The translations under genes were made by a program, and so were the position numbers. Positions 10,682-23,608 of a DNA stretch of 64,000 nucleotides are shown here, in pieces. Numbering within the stretch: position 1 is the first letter of the stretch; every line of letters starts with the position of its first letter. The DNA is from Pleurodeles waltl (lineage: Eukaryota; Chordata; Amphibia; Caudata; Salamandridae): NCBI RefSeq assembly GCF_031143425.1, contig NC_090448.1, positions 332,766,177-332,830,176 of the forward strand. Reading direction: 5' to 3'. Under the pieces are notes generated by a model that saw only the letters and a program-made list of their open reading frames with translations, was not told the DNA's origin and ran no database searches.

Positions 10682-12353
10682 TCACAACCTTTCACTTTCT
10701 TTAAACGTGCGCATTCCAATTCCTTTTGTCAATCCTTTTGAATTCCCAAAATATTCTTTAAACATTTTCTCTCTTTCTTTTTCTTCTTTTCTTCTGTTTG
10801 AGTTTGCCAAATTTCCCTTAATTTGTTTTTTGATCTTACATATCAACCATAATCCTAATAGAAAAACTAGAGCAATTAATATGCCCCATGTTATTGTTGC
10901 TAGGATTCCATCCCAAATGCTAGTAAACCAATTTCCCAATTTAGTCATTCCTTTTCCAACCTTTTCCCAAACTCCAGGTTCTTTCAGTTCTTCCAAATCT
11001 GTAATACTTTTAGTCAAATTAGTAAGTATATTTCTAACTTTGTTACTATTATCAGGTATGAAGGTACAACAATGATGCTCGTTAAGCATCCTACAGACTC
11101 CTCCACTCTTTGCTAAAAGAATGTCTAAAGCAAGCCGATTTTGAAGAGTCATACCCTCTCCGCAGCAAGTTCAGTATCCATCAGGAGAATTGCTCCTGTA
11201 AAATTTGTCAACATGTCATTCACAATAGATGACAACTTTCGAATCTTTATGGAGTTTAAGATAACCCTTACTGTGGGAATTATGGCTCCAAATATGTCAC
11301 CTACGACAGCAGCCAATGTCTCTCTCTTTTGTCTAGCATGATGTAATTCAGACAATTTAGGAATTTTCATTAGATCGTCAAATTGGTAGATCTTTGGGAA
11401 AACTATTCCCAAATAGCATGTTCCATACCATCCTCTTGGAAGACGGTAATAAGCATTAAGTCCACGTATATAATAGATCCCAGGGATCGCTGGATCCTGT
11501 CCATTTAACATGAACTCCCATTTACTCTGAAACAAATACACATGTCTGCATTCACTCGTTCCCACAAATAAAGTGTCATGATCGGATTTTGGCCTATATA
11601 TGCAAAGCTTTCCTACATGTAATGCATCTATAGCTAGTTTGCCTTGTGTCTTTATTGCACTATAAGCATAATCATTTGCAAAATGTTCTCAGTTCCCTTT
11701 TCTAGTTTTTCCTTTAATGCTTTTGTTCTATCATCAGTGTAGTCTAAGAAGCTCTTTTCTTCATGTGTTAGTAAGCAGGTTAGATTATTGTGGTGTGCAT
11801 AAGCTGTTCCAAATGTTAATGTCGGCTCAAAAAAAAACCTAACTATTTTTATGTTGTGTTCTTTAGCTGTTTTGCTCAGATACTCTATTATAGGCACAAA
11901 AGAGAAAACTACATCTAAATTAGAATAAAAGTACTGAACATGTTCTTGTCCATAGAACCTTGTAAGAAACAAACTACAACTTATTCCGTAGGTAAGTGGC
12001 AAACTGTGATAGGTAACCCCTTCTTGTACTGATGAAGGAATCTTTGTACACACATAACAATTTCTCACATCCATTGTTTCCACATACTCATTCAGCAAGC
12101 GATAGAAGACATTAGTAGAGAATTCATCCTAAGGGTTAGTTCCCTCATGCAGATATTTAGTATCTTGCTCAAATCTTTCCCACGGTGTTAGTGTAGTAGT
12201 CTCAGAAGTTGAAACACTGTTAATTGCCTTTTTATCAACCAATGGCATTCCCACAATCACACCAATAATTATTGCTGCTCATACAATTCCCAATTTAACA
12301 CTCATCCAGCGAAACACCTTACTCTTTTTGTCGTTATTCCTAATGTTATTCAT
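10682..12353 (-). pseudogene. env: ERV-A unit 2 env
   Basis: Env starts at an ATG at 12353 followed by a hydrophobic signal/anchor segment, which has an in-frame stop in this unit. Open pieces: SU with CYVCTKIP (12098-11652); SU end, an RQKR furin-type site and a hydrophobic fusion-peptide-like stretch (11565-11149); and TM (11152-10682) with a CX6CC motif (CRMLNEHHCC) after a leucine-rich heptad region, a membrane anchor and a Lys/Arg-rich tail. CX6CC TM is known from gamma-type Envs. Frameshifts at about 11650 and 11150 and the early stop make it non-functional. Confidence 0.85.
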
Positions 12354-12641
12354 GATTTATGTAGAATCAGAGAGTAGAATATAAACAGAACGATCAACTT
12401 GAGGCAAATTTTAAAATAGCTCTTTTAATTTTTTATTTTTTTCTCTGCAAGTATTTACAGCTTTTCACTCACTCCCAGGATCTTCTTGTCAAATCAGGTT
12501 TTCAACTTGTCACAATCAGTTTTCAATGCCAGTTCAGGTTAACAATGTCTCATCCGGCAATTTATCAGCCTCTTTTCTCAGAATTTTTCTCTTCCTTTCT
12601 TTCAAATTCTATTTAATTCAAACTCTCCCTCTCTCTCTTTT

Positions 12642-13816
12642 TCAGGTACCGTAATATTGACCTGGGACTTCTCGGTCAAAACAAAACGCTAAGAACTCTT
12701 GTTGCCATTCAGTAGTTGTTACATATGCCCATTCAGGACCTGCGTACCTTGTGTTTGCAACTCTTTTTCTTTTTAACTTGCGTTCACTTTGCAACTCTCC
12801 TTTGCTCAGATCCTTCTTTCTTGTGTTATCGACTTCTTCCTCTATTGTCTCGTTTATGACCACCTTTCCTTTTGCAGCTTGTCGTTGAGGCCAATTATCT
12901 CCTTTATGCGTTCTCTTGCTATTTTGTCTTTCAGATGGCTGATCACTGCCCTCCTCTTGTCCTATGGTGTTTTCTCTTAATGGACCTGCAATTGCCTCGG
13001 GGGGAGTCAGAATGCCACGACATCCCTCTGCTTCTCCTCCTTCGTCTTCTGGGTCTGTCAAAGGCTTGGCATCAAACCCACATCCGTCTACTTCTGGGAG
13101 AACCTCTCCTTGACTTAGTTCTCCAGGGGCCTCAATTGAGATAGGCTCACTGTCACCCCTCTGGGTCTCGTTTTCTGTTTGGGTGACTAAGCCGTCCTCA
13201 ACGGGCACTTCTTCAGTCTCAGTTCCCCTTTGATTACTCGCTGGCCCTGAGACTTCCTTTTCTGCAGTTGTTATTCCCGATAGTTCTAGTTCCTCATCTG
13301 TTGGACACGCCACCTTCTTTGTGTGACTGGCATGAACCCAATTTGGAACTCCTGCACACTTTACAGCAGTAGTCGTTGTCAGTATCACCTGATATGGTCC
13401 CTTCCAACGCGGCTCCAAACACGACTTCCTCACGTGCTTCTTGACAACACCCCAGTCACCAGCTTTCAGAGTGTGTCCTGGATCACTTATCGGAGCAAAC
13501 TAGTAGCTTCCACCTGGTGAGAAAAAGAGCGGACCACATCAGCCAGACCCCGTAGTAGTCCAACACCATATCATTCGTGGTATTCACAAGCCCATTTGCA
13601 GGCACTGCAGGCAGTCTCATAGCTCTACCCATGAGGATCTCATGGGGGCACAGTCCCGTTTTCTTGTCAGGTGTGTTTCTCATTGGCATCAACACCAAGG
13701 GCAGTGCATCTGGCCATTTCAAATCAGTAGCTGCACACATTTTTGCCATTCTCGACTTCAAGGTACCATTCATTTGCTCCACCAATCCTGATGCTTCAGG
13801 GCGATAGCTACAGTGC
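12642..13816 (-). pseudogene. pol: ERV-A unit 2 pol: integrase C-terminus with long acidic tail
   Basis: The integrase core end (13836-13483) is followed, after a frameshift near 13480-13550, by an open 263-codon frame (13433-12642). The first ~45 residues (WKGPYQVILTT, WVHASHTKK) are the SH3-like C-terminal integrase domain. The remaining ~215 residues are Glu/Pro/Gly-rich, then Lys/Arg-rich, and match no domain I know. The stop at 12642 lies 289 bases before the env ATG, so pol and env do not overlap. Unit 3 has the same tail, split by the nested provirus. Confidence 0.75.
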
Positions 13817-14744
13817 AACTTTTGTTCACTGTTCAAAGCTACACATAAGAGCTTAATGGTGAAGGCAGAGCAAACCGTAAACTCGGCCTGAACCGGCGGG
13901 AAATGAATGCCGCCTGTCTGTGTCCCGCAGGCCTTGTGTTTCCCAAACCGCCATTAATAGCGATAATGTAACACGCGGCCCTCGTGTTTGAAATGGAGCC
14001 CTGTCGACATCAGCACCTTCAAAGACAATAAAAATTCCAGCCGGCGTTCATCTATATCCTGCACTGAGTCGCTGGAAAATACAGTGGCCTCACCACCACC
14101 ACCACCACTTGAGGAGGACGCACTACTGTCCTTGATGAAAAAATATCAAAGAGAAATGGAACAGCTGCGGACAGAAAACAGCCGGCTGCGAGGAAGATGC
14201 TGATCCGCAGTGACCTGAAAAAGGAACTGGCTGAAGTGAAGGCAAGGAGCGAGCGATTTGAAGATCTATGCTTACAAAAACGTGTGGTCATTAAGAAGAT
14301 GGGCAGACAAATTACCATCCTTGCCTTGAGGAAGTCGCGGGGAGCATTTTCTCCTATGACGAAACACGTGTTGGCTGTTCTTGCTGTTTTTCTGTTCCAT
14401 TAAAAGAGGAACTCTACACCCTAAGGACTCAATTGGAATTTCTGCCAACCTGCATATCTACTCAGATTTGATCATTGATCTGCCAATGTAGCACTTATGG
14501 ACTACTGATTCTATACCATTATTCATGTGTGCCTTGACCCCTGTCGAGCTTGCTTTTGTCTCTTTGAGATAGTATTGGAGGAGGGGGAAGATCCTCCGAC
14601 CAGGAGCACCATGCCTTAAACTGTTTGAATCTATTCAATATATTGCGGTGATTATTGTGAGCGCTTACATTCCCTTGTTCCCTTCCCATTTCTGTTGTCT
14701 ATTAACTTCTGTTCAATGTTCCAAGCTGCACATACGATCTTAAT
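13817..14744 (+). other. Insertion of host-like coiled-coil sequence in integrase (unit 2)
   Basis: Same insertion as at 372-1285, with flanking 41-bp copies at 13817-13857 and 14704-14744 that now differ at about seven positions. This copy keeps the longest plus-strand reading: a 71-aa frame (13988-14203) with five prolines and a coiled-coil stretch, then a 68-aa frame (14197-14403) continuing the helix and ending in a short hydrophobic tail (HVLAVLAVFLF). A ~12-base deletion near 14208 relative to units 1 and 3 breaks the frame between them. The cellular source is not identified. Confidence 0.7.
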
Positions 14745-16657
14745 CACCTCATTGTTGAAGTGCCTTCCCCTATATGATTTTATAGAGATCAGGAACCCGA
14801 AACGTGGTATTAACTCCCTAAGCAGCAGTTTTGCTACTGTAAGACTGTCATTCCTTTGTGTAGGGTAGGCTTCAATCCAATGGCTAAAAATGCACACAAC
14901 CACCAATACATATCTCAGCCCTCCACACACAGGCATTTCAATAAAATCGATCTGTATCCTGCTAAACGGACCTCCAGCTCTCCCAATATGGCTCAAACTG
15001 ACCATTGTTCCTTTTCCCACATTCATCTGCTGGCAGATGATGCACCTGTGGCACACCACTTCTGCGGCCTGTCTGAATTTTGGATTGAACCAATCAATTT
15101 TAAACAGCCTGATCATTGCATCTCTTCCTATGTGTGCTTGACCATAGTAAAACCTTGCAAATTGTGACAAAAGGCTATTTGGCAAAACAATTTTCCCCTC
15201 TTCTGAAACCCACAAATCATCAGCTCTTTGTACACATTGCATTCGGATCCAGGAGCGTTTCTCTTCTCTGCTAACACGTCCCTGCAAATGTTTTAGCTCG
15301 TCTAGTGTGTCAATGACCCTTAGTGCATATCCTGTGCAAGTTTCATTTTCTGTTTCAAGCAAGAGACTCCATTGATCTTGAAACGATATACAGTTCAATG
15401 CACAAAACCTTGCGACTTGATCTGCATACCCATTTCCCATTGATACAAAGTCTTGATATTTAACATGAGCATTGCATTTCACCACGGCAATTTCATGAGG
15501 TAACTGAATCGCATACAACAAATCCTTTATTTTTTCTCCATTTTTCACGGGAGTACCAGAAGAAGTTAAGAAACCTTTCTGTGACCACAGCTGGCCAAAA
15601 TCATGGACAATTCCAAATCCGTACCTGCTATCAGTATAGATAGTGACTTTCAAATGTTCGGTAGTATGGCATGCCCTGGTAAGAGCAACCAATTTAGCCA
15701 CTTGAGCAGAATATACTCTTTCAAGCCAGGATGCTTCTAAGATTCCTGATATTGTACATACAGCATATCCGGCTCTCAGTACTCCTACTGAGTCTCTTAG
15801 GCCTGAACCATCAACAAAGATAATGTAGTCATTTTCTTTCAATTGGACATCTTTAATGTCAGGTCTTGGTTTGGTGCACAGATCTGTTACCTCAAGACAG
15901 TCATGCTCCGCTTCTTCGGCATCATCATTATCTAAATTCTCAATTGGGAGCAAAGTTGCCGGGTTCAATACAGTACATCGCTTTAGAATTACATTGGGTG
16001 ACCCCAGTATGATTGTCTCATATTTTGTTAACCTCGCATTTGTCATGTGCTGTGTTTTTGACCGGGTCAAAAGAATCTCAACTGAATGTGGGACCATTAC
16101 TGTTAAAGGATGGCCCATCACTATGTCCTCGCACTGAGTGAGGCTTTGACCAACTGCTGCAACTGCGCGCAAACAACCTGGTAGGGCTGTTGCGACTGGG
16201 TCCAAAGTAGCTGAAAAATATGCTACAGGGTGGTTTACACCTCCATGGACCTGGGTTAAGACAGACAAAGAACAAGCATCACGTTTATGACAAAACAGGA
16301 CAAAAGCTTTGTGTAATCAGGCATCCCTAAAGCTGGTGCCCTGCACATGCTGTCCCTCAGTTCCATGAATGCTTTCATATCTTCCTCCGACAACTTAATG
16401 GCACATGGGTCGTCCTGAATCTCTTTGACAGTCAGTCTTACAAAAGCTTTGGAGATAATTGAGAAGTTGGGAATCCACTGGCGACAGTAGCCCACCATTC
16501 CCAAAAACATCCTAACATCTCTCTTGGTTGTGGGGGGATTCATCTGTAGAATGGCTGTCACCCTTTCTTTAGATATTTTCCTTGACCCCTTTTCAACCAA
16601 ATGACCTAAGTATTTCACCTCTTTCTTAAGGTACTGCAACTTCTTTGGGGACACTTT
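14745..16657 (-). pseudogene. pol: ERV-A unit 2 pol: RT end, RNase H, integrase N-terminal half
   Basis: A 538-codon frame (16268-14652) covers RNase H (IIFVDGSG, then YTDSRYG) and integrase HHCC (HIGRDAMIRLF..., CHRCIICQQ) with the first core Asp (IDFIEMP). The second core Asp is replaced: the motif reads KSYRG where units 1 and 3 have ESDRG. Upstream, 16699-16256 is the RT thumb/connection, out of frame after a one-base loss near 16307. The 3' end runs into the coiled-coil insert. Integrase is therefore doubly disabled. Confidence 0.8.
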
Positions 16658-16837
16658 GGGGGTTATTCCAACTTTGGAGGAAGTGGTAATCCGTCCCAAA
16701 AGTGACGGTAAAGTGACGGATATACCACCAGCCGTATTACGAGTCCATTATATCCTATGGAACTCGTAATACGGCTGGTGGTAAATCCGTCACATTTGGG
16801 ACAGATTACCATCTCCTCCAAGGTTGGAATAACCCCC
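16658..16837. mobile_element. 180-bp palindromic MITE in RT (unit 2)
   Basis: Units 1 and 3 have an uninterrupted RT here. In unit 2, 180 bp with ends GGGGGTTATTCCAA and TTGGAATAACCCCC is flanked by TTT on both sides (16655-16657 and 16838-16840). Both arms can pair over most of their length. The 3-bp duplication again fits a Harbinger-type MITE. It splits the RT palm downstream of YIDD. Confidence 0.85.
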
Positions 16838-19078
16838 TTTATGTCCGTTCTTTCCCAAATGATTTAACAAGGCAATAGTGTCCTACCTGCAGTCATCTTT
16901 TGTCTTTGACGCGATCAGCAAGTCGTCAATGTACTGGACTAGAGTCGAACTGAAAGGCAGTTTTAACGACTCCAAATTCTTTTCCAAAATCTGATTAAAG
17001 ATAGATGGTTATTCTGGAAACCCTTGAGGAATTCGGCACCAACTATAGACCTTATCCAGCAATTTGAAACTGAAAAGAAACTGGCTATCCTCATGAAGAG
17101 GTACTGAAAAGAATGCTTAAGACAGATCTACCACGGTAAACCATTCAGCTTCACATGGAATCTGGAACATAATCACGGCTGGATTTGGTACTATGGGGCA
17201 GCACTTCACTACAATGTCATTTATTTTTCTCAGGTCTCCAACAATTCGAACTTTCCCACAAGGCTTTTTCAAACCCATTATTGGTGAATTACATGGACTG
17301 CTCATTACTTCTCTCAGAACCCCTTGTTTCACAAAATCTGCAATGATCTGCATCACTTGTATAAGGACATCTTGTGCCATATGATATTGTCGTACCTGGG
17401 GAAACACCACATTTGCCTTTACCTCCACTTTGGCTGGTTCCACACCTTTTATCAGTCCCACTTCTTTTCCTGTCAGGTCCCACACCTGCTCCGTCACTGT
17501 TCCCTGTAACTCGGCTGGCAAGTCAGTCACTGTGAACATCGGGAAGAGATTTATTAGAGGATATTCCTCATTGGTCGCATCTATCTCTGTCTCCGAAACC
17601 TGACCATCATCCCCTTCATCGTAACTGTTTGTCTGTATTTCAATTCCATCATTGGAACAGGTAATTGAACACCTTGTTTTACACAGTAAGTCTCGTCCTA
17701 GTAAGGACACGGGACTCGAATCACAAACTACAAATCTATGTACCTGTAAGGTACCGAATTCGACTTGAACTAGGTCTGTAATTGGGTTTGTCAAGAGTTG
17801 ATTTGCCACACCAACCACCTTTATAGTGCATCCTGATAGTGGTAATTTTGGAACCTTTATGCTTCTGACTGTAGAGCGGGTAGCTCCTGTATCAACTAGG
17901 AAGGAAACCTTGTGTCCCATTACCTTACCCTCGGCATAGGGTCCCCTCTGATCTACTTCTAAGGACTCTGCAAGCCTGCACTCCTCACTATCTGAACAAT
18001 CATCCGACCATTCATTGTTTATTCCATCTTCACCACGCAATGGGAATTGTTGTACTGTGTTATTTTGACTCATTACTTGACCTGTGACCTGTTGAGGAAG
18101 CATCACCTGTTGCTGTACCATTGGAGCTATTGGTAACTGCATTTGCTGTCTAGGTACCATAGGTATCTGCTGTTGTACCTGCTGTATCTGTGGCTGCTGG
18201 ACTCGTGGCATCTGCATTTGCTGCATTGGCTGCAGACCCTGTATCTGTACCATGTTATTCTGGAAGTTCGCATTTTGACCCCTTCCTCTCAAACCATTTA
18301 CGTTTTGTACTGTACTGACATCATTGCTTTGTTGCACAACACCATCCTGCATCACCATCGGGCACTCCCGCTTCCAGTGTCCCATGGCCCTGCACGCATG
18401 ACACGGCATCACCTTTTTCATCCCTTGCACATCATTTTGAACCACTACTGTATTTAGATCCGGACCGCGATTCACAAAACCACCTCTACCTCGGCCTCTC
18501 AGGTGTGCTTGAAACATTCCATTTCCCTTTGGCTGCTGTTGTATCATTTGCTGTACTCCGCTTCCCTGTATTCCTGCTTGAGCTGCTCTAATTTGCATCA
18601 CCATCACTTTTTCTTTTAATTTCCTCTGCTTCAATTCAATCTCATCACTACAGTATTTTGCGTACTGCAACACCTCGTCAATCGGCTTCGCTTGCAAACA
18701 GATCAAATGATTTTCAACCATTTGGCTAATTTCTGGTCTCAGCCCTTCAACAAATCTGAACACAAGATGATTCATATCCTTTGGCCCTATGACCTCAGTG
18801 CAGCTGGAATGTTTGAATGCCTTAAGCAACCTTTCATAGTAAGCATGAATTGACTCTTTGCCCTCCTGTGCCGTTCGTTCAATCTTTTGCCAATCAGTCA
18901 CCTTCGGCGACACTTTCTGCTTCAAAAACTTTATCACCTTATAATAGCACTTCATCACAGTAGGTGATGGTGCTCCAGTAACTTTATCTCTCGCCGGTTC
19001 TTCGGTCGGCCAGTCTACACCCCTCCTGCACTCAAGCCACAAATCGGCTGGCGCTATGATTTCAAACAGGGTATTCAA
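16838..19078 (-). pseudogene. ERV-A unit 2 gag C-terminus, protease and RT
   Basis: One 653-codon frame (19078-17117) runs without interruption from capsid through the CCHC box (CHACRAMGHWKREC), the Gln-rich tail, the protease core LVDTGATRS and into RT, ending at a TAA at the first catalytic RT motif (VVDLS then stop). This shows Gag and Pro-Pol share one frame with a Glu codon at the junction. RT continues out of the open frame to the MITE, including YIDD near 16930. Confidence 0.8.
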
Positions 19079-21022
19079 GTCTTCTCAGAGACATTTCGCA
19101 AGCTTCACAAACCTGTCTGTCTGCTGATGCCACTCCACTAGCTTCTCTCTCAATCTAGGGTAATCGTTTGTGAAGGACAAAATATCACCTCTGGACCATG
19201 GCACATGGACTAAAACCCCTCCAGCTGTTTCTCTCATCGGTAGTACTTTTATTGTCCCTGTATCTGATGCAGTTTCTCCTGCTTTGGTTCTGAGCATTCA
19301 CCCTTCTCTTTATCCTTTCTTTTTGCCCATCTGCCTTCCCATTTTTCTAGTGCCCCCAAAATTTGAGCACTCTGCAGTATTTCTTTGAGGTGTGCTTTCA
19401 TCCCTGTGGATCTCATGTGATCAAAATCTTTGGTTTCGAAGTCTAACCTGTAACTTCTTTTCAGATGCTTGGTTTTATTTAAGTCTATCTCATATTTATC
19501 TGCTAGGTTTGCTAACCTCTGGTGCACTTTGCTCACTTCTCTAGTTATTTTGGGACACAAAAATCTCAATTCTGCTTCGGTATATGATTCCATTGTTCCC
19601 TCAATCAATTCTGCAGCTTTCACTCCCAACCTCATGAAGTTTACGTATTCCTCTCTTCCCGAACCTCCTTCAGCCACTGAAGTAGTTTGCGACGTGTTAA
19701 GTCTCTCTAACCACTCGTTCAGCTGTTGCGCAGTTAAGCCTTGTAATGAAACATTTCCCGACTGAATCATCGAGGTCTGTGTTGTATCTGCACTCATTAC
19801 CTGTGGGGTCAGAGTAGCTAACCCTGCTTGTTTCATCACTTCCAGAGGAGCTCCTATAAGAATGAAGTCTAACAATGATCTAGAACCTACAGCTGTCTGC
19901 TGTCTTGGTGTCATTCCTTGGGAAGTTCCTGTGAACCCTCCTCTTATCGCTTCCTGGGTCATTGCTCCCTGATCACATATGCCAGATTTACCCTGTGCAT
20001 ACAAAGGTACAGGCAGACCAACAGTAATTGGCAATGATATAGCAGCTGGTGTCTGACCAGTTCCCAATCCCTGTGGAGTATTAGCTCCCATGACTGAATT
20101 CATCATAGGTGCATTTGCTACTGTTTGTGGACCTACGACTGAAGTATAATTCGGAAACACCTTTTGCATTGGCTGGGGCAGTAATTGCGGAGTTGGTTCT
20201 ATCTGTACCAACCTCGATCTCGTATATATCGGATCAGGCGGCACCATCAAGCTCGTAGTTGTCTCTAGTACTGGGACATCAGGATAAAGCCTCTGAATCT
20301 GTGGTGGCTGCAACTGTATTGGTATGTCTGGTGCGGTGGATACACTGACACCACTCTGTATCCGATCAGTATTACTTGTCAGCACTGTATCCACAACTCC
20401 CTTACTTTGTGTCACATTCTCAGGTTCTGTACTAGTACTTGGTCTGTCCTCGTTCATGGCATAAGGCGGCTGTCGCTCATGCAACAACCGATCAAGGAAT
20501 TCATCATCATCTGAATTGTCTGCATCTGTCCACGATTTCAGAGATTCTTTAGGCTTATCACAGCCCTTGTCTATGTTGCCAGTAGCCTTCTTTCCCTTTG
20601 CCTCATCCTCCTGGGCTATTGCCGGAAACAGTCTAACTCCGTCTACTATCTAGCCTATGCTAGAGACTTCTCTACCTTTCTCATTCTTCTCTCAAATTTC
20701 TGCTGTCTCTGTTGTATGGCCATTAACTCCCAAATCGCTAATGCCTCAAATAGAGCTGGTCTTGGAGGTACTTTTTGCACACTTAGCATCCATTGTAAAT
20801 TCTCTTAAATTCTCACATTAAACGTTCCGTACTCCGGAAATGCCAAACTTCCCTCTTTTTCTGTCAATTTACACCAATGCTTTATCCAAAGATATGGCGC
20901 TACTCCCCTTTCCCCCATTACGATATAAGCTGGAGTACCCTCAGGCGGAGTAGCTCCCCTACATTCGCCATAATGTATGTATCTCCCCTCAAAGCACTCT
21001 TTAGAGCCTTGAAGAACTTCAT
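19079..21022 (-). pseudogene. gag: ERV-A unit 2 gag N-terminal part
   Basis: ATG at 21022 opens the matrix segment, which loses frame near 20955. A 412-aa frame (20487-19249) covers the Pro/Gln/Thr-rich middle and capsid. The late motif reads QPPY instead of the PPPY seen in units 1 and 3. A one-base deletion near 19277 relative to unit 1 shifts the frame into 19297-19085, and a stop follows at 19082. Confidence 0.8.
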
Positions 21023-21971
21023 TTTTGCGTCTTTTATTTCTTTAAAATCTAATCAGGAAGTGACTTTTAATTCCCAGAACACTCTTCACCCACCTTTCTA
21101 ACCAATTGCCTCTCACGGACGGCTGCCAATCCGTGCGCGACCTCTTCTCGGGCAACTGACCTATCCCAGCGCGGCACCACTGACGTCACACCCACACACT
21201 GCAGCTGACAAAGTCTTGCGGCTTGTCTTCCGCACTCTAAACTCACACAAAACTAATGCAATATTGCAAGCACCTTATTCAGAAAAACTCAAATTTGCCG
21301 GTCTACGACAGGAAGGGTAACACAATCGCTTCAGACCTTTACAGAGATTTCACTTGAAGCCTTGGCCGCTACTCTCTCTTTCTCAGATCCAGCACTCGCA
21401 AGCAGAATTCGACCTGCAAATCCTATTCTCGACTTGTCAATGGCTTGTCCCAGTGCTCCTTAGAACTTACCAAATCTCCATCGAAGGTTTTACTAACACT
21501 CTTCAACTCAAACTCGTCAACCACGCCCGATTGACCTATTAAACTGCACAAATTACAACATATACCAAGTGTCTCATGCACTTTCTCAATATACTCTGGA
21601 GTCGCAGACCACACTTGATCTGTATAACATCAATAACCATGTGGATAATTTTTTTGCACAAAGCGCCACAAACACATGAAGTTCACAGACTTCCCTATTC
21701 TCAGACTGCGGAGTACGCCCACTCCTACTAAAACATTGCCTGGCCTAAATTCACACAAATTTTCACGAAACACCTGCAATATGCATAAGCTGAGCAAGCG
21801 CAAACTCTATATCACACATACTATACGCTTAGAACATACCCTATTTCCTTAAGCAGGCTCCTAGATTCCAGGAAATTCATGGGGAATTTAGAAACACATC
21901 ATACCTCCAGTCTGCATTATTTTTTAAACTATTTAAAACAACCTGTCATATCCTAGGGCCCCAAAGGACCA
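21023..21971 (-). other. ERV-A unit 2 5' leader
   Basis: About 950 bases, collinear with the leaders at 7385-8337 and 44035-44988. No convincing coding frame or RNA element was recognised. Confidence 0.55.
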
Positions 21972-21989
21972 AACCGTACTCTGCTACCA
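21972..21989 (-). promoter_or_regulatory. Primer binding site, initiator tRNA-Met type (unit 2)
   Basis: Minus strand TGGTAGCAGAGTACGGTT, identical to unit 1 over these 18 bases and adjacent to the LTR end. Confidence 0.8.
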
Positions 21990-21995
21990 GAAAAC

Positions 21996-23564
21996 AGCGA
22001 ACGCGTCCCAATCTAATATTATGTTTACACTAGGACTCGTCTTAGGCCAATGAATCTTTTGATCCTGATTGGAGACACCTTAGGACATGATAACAAACCA
22101 TCATAATAATCAACAAGTCATTAATGTCATTAATAAGACGCGGAAACCACCATGACTCTCCAGTCATGAAGAACCACACCAGTTTAGTATAATTTTAAGA
22201 ATTTTATTCCCTATTTCTTACAACTCTACCAATGAGTATATTAGTCTCAAAACCATAAAACATAACAACATTGTCATAATGTGATAACTCAAATAAGATT
22301 TCAACAAAGCCAGAATCATAAACATGAGAACATAGCACGGCGTCAACATGGATTAATTTCAGCATAGTTATAATAGCACATTGTTCAACACAGCATTGCG
22401 TCAGTCATTTGTCTATTTGACTCAGTTTGTGAACCCCTCTTCTAACCTCAAATTAGCTTTGGCATGTTGGGCTTCATGCAAAACAATTTAGTAACAACAA
22501 TTTGTAAAACATCTGTCTAAGGTATCTGTCAAAAGAAGCAGTTGGTACCTAGAGAGAAAAGGCAAACAGACAATCACATTTCAGCATCATATAGTTACCC
22601 TCCAAATTTTGGGTCAGCTCACAGGATCAGTCTTCGTCTGCAGGTCATCAGTTCATCCTTCATCAGCAAAATTCGGAAGTCAGGGAAGGGAGATTACCCT
22701 CCTCTTATGGAGGCAGAGTATAAATGGGCAAAGTAAGGAATAATGATTTAATAATAAGTCACCAAAATCTCAGGCAAAATGACGTACAGACAGGGCAATA
22801 GCATCATCTCTGGCAGGAACTCTCTCCTCACTCCTTGACAAAGGGTTTTATCCCTTTTCTGTGGTACAATCCTCTAAAATTCTATTGGTCTAATTTAACA
22901 CCATATTATCTGTGTCCAGTAATTAGTAGTTATTCTATCGAACTTTGTCACCCCATTACATTTCTCACACATCTCATTGGGCAAAGTAATTTCATGTCTT
23001 CATCAAGCAGAATGTCCGATATGATTTCATACCCTCGTGGTCCTTTGGCATTTTTAGTCAGTGGTTCCATTGTCCATACCGGTTTAGGCGACCTTATACC
23101 TGCAAAACGGTTTACAGTATTGCAACTAACAAAAATGTCTCTACAAGCAAGTTGAATTTTTATGGGAACAGATCCTCTACATTTACATACATCCTCTAGC
23201 TTTGCAAGATTATGAGTTCATTTCCTTCAGCAACTCAGCACACTGCACGCTGAGAGAGAAAAACACATTTAATATGAAAACCGGGCAGCCAGGCCTTGAT
23301 TTATGCTAACTTAGGCCTTGTGCTTTTATTAGTAAAACTCATATATGTAATCCATAATACTAGTTCAAAATATATCTGTTTCATCATTAGTTATCATTAT
23401 TAGTACATTTCATTAATCATCGTATACATTGGTGGCCACTCCCTGTGGGCACATTTTGAGCACACATTTAGCATTAACACATTTTAATATTTTCTATGCA
23501 GCATGGTTATGTATTAATTCACAACTTATGTCGATATACGTTATCATAAAACTACGCTCTCACA
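21996..23564 (-). repeat. ERV-A LTR between units 2 and 3
   Basis: About 1569 bp without a MITE. The U3 start TGTGAGAGC is at 23564, next to the purine tract 23565-23577; the U5 end is at about 21996, where the terminal dinucleotide has mutated. AATAAA is at 22203-22208 on the minus strand, roughly 200 bp before the end. A TATA-like GATAAAA near 22845-22851 would give U3 about 715 bp, R about 630 bp and U5 about 190 bp. Confidence 0.85.
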
Positions 23565-23608
23565 ATTCCCTCCTCTGATAACACCTGTCATCACATGAAC
23601 CTTTCTGT

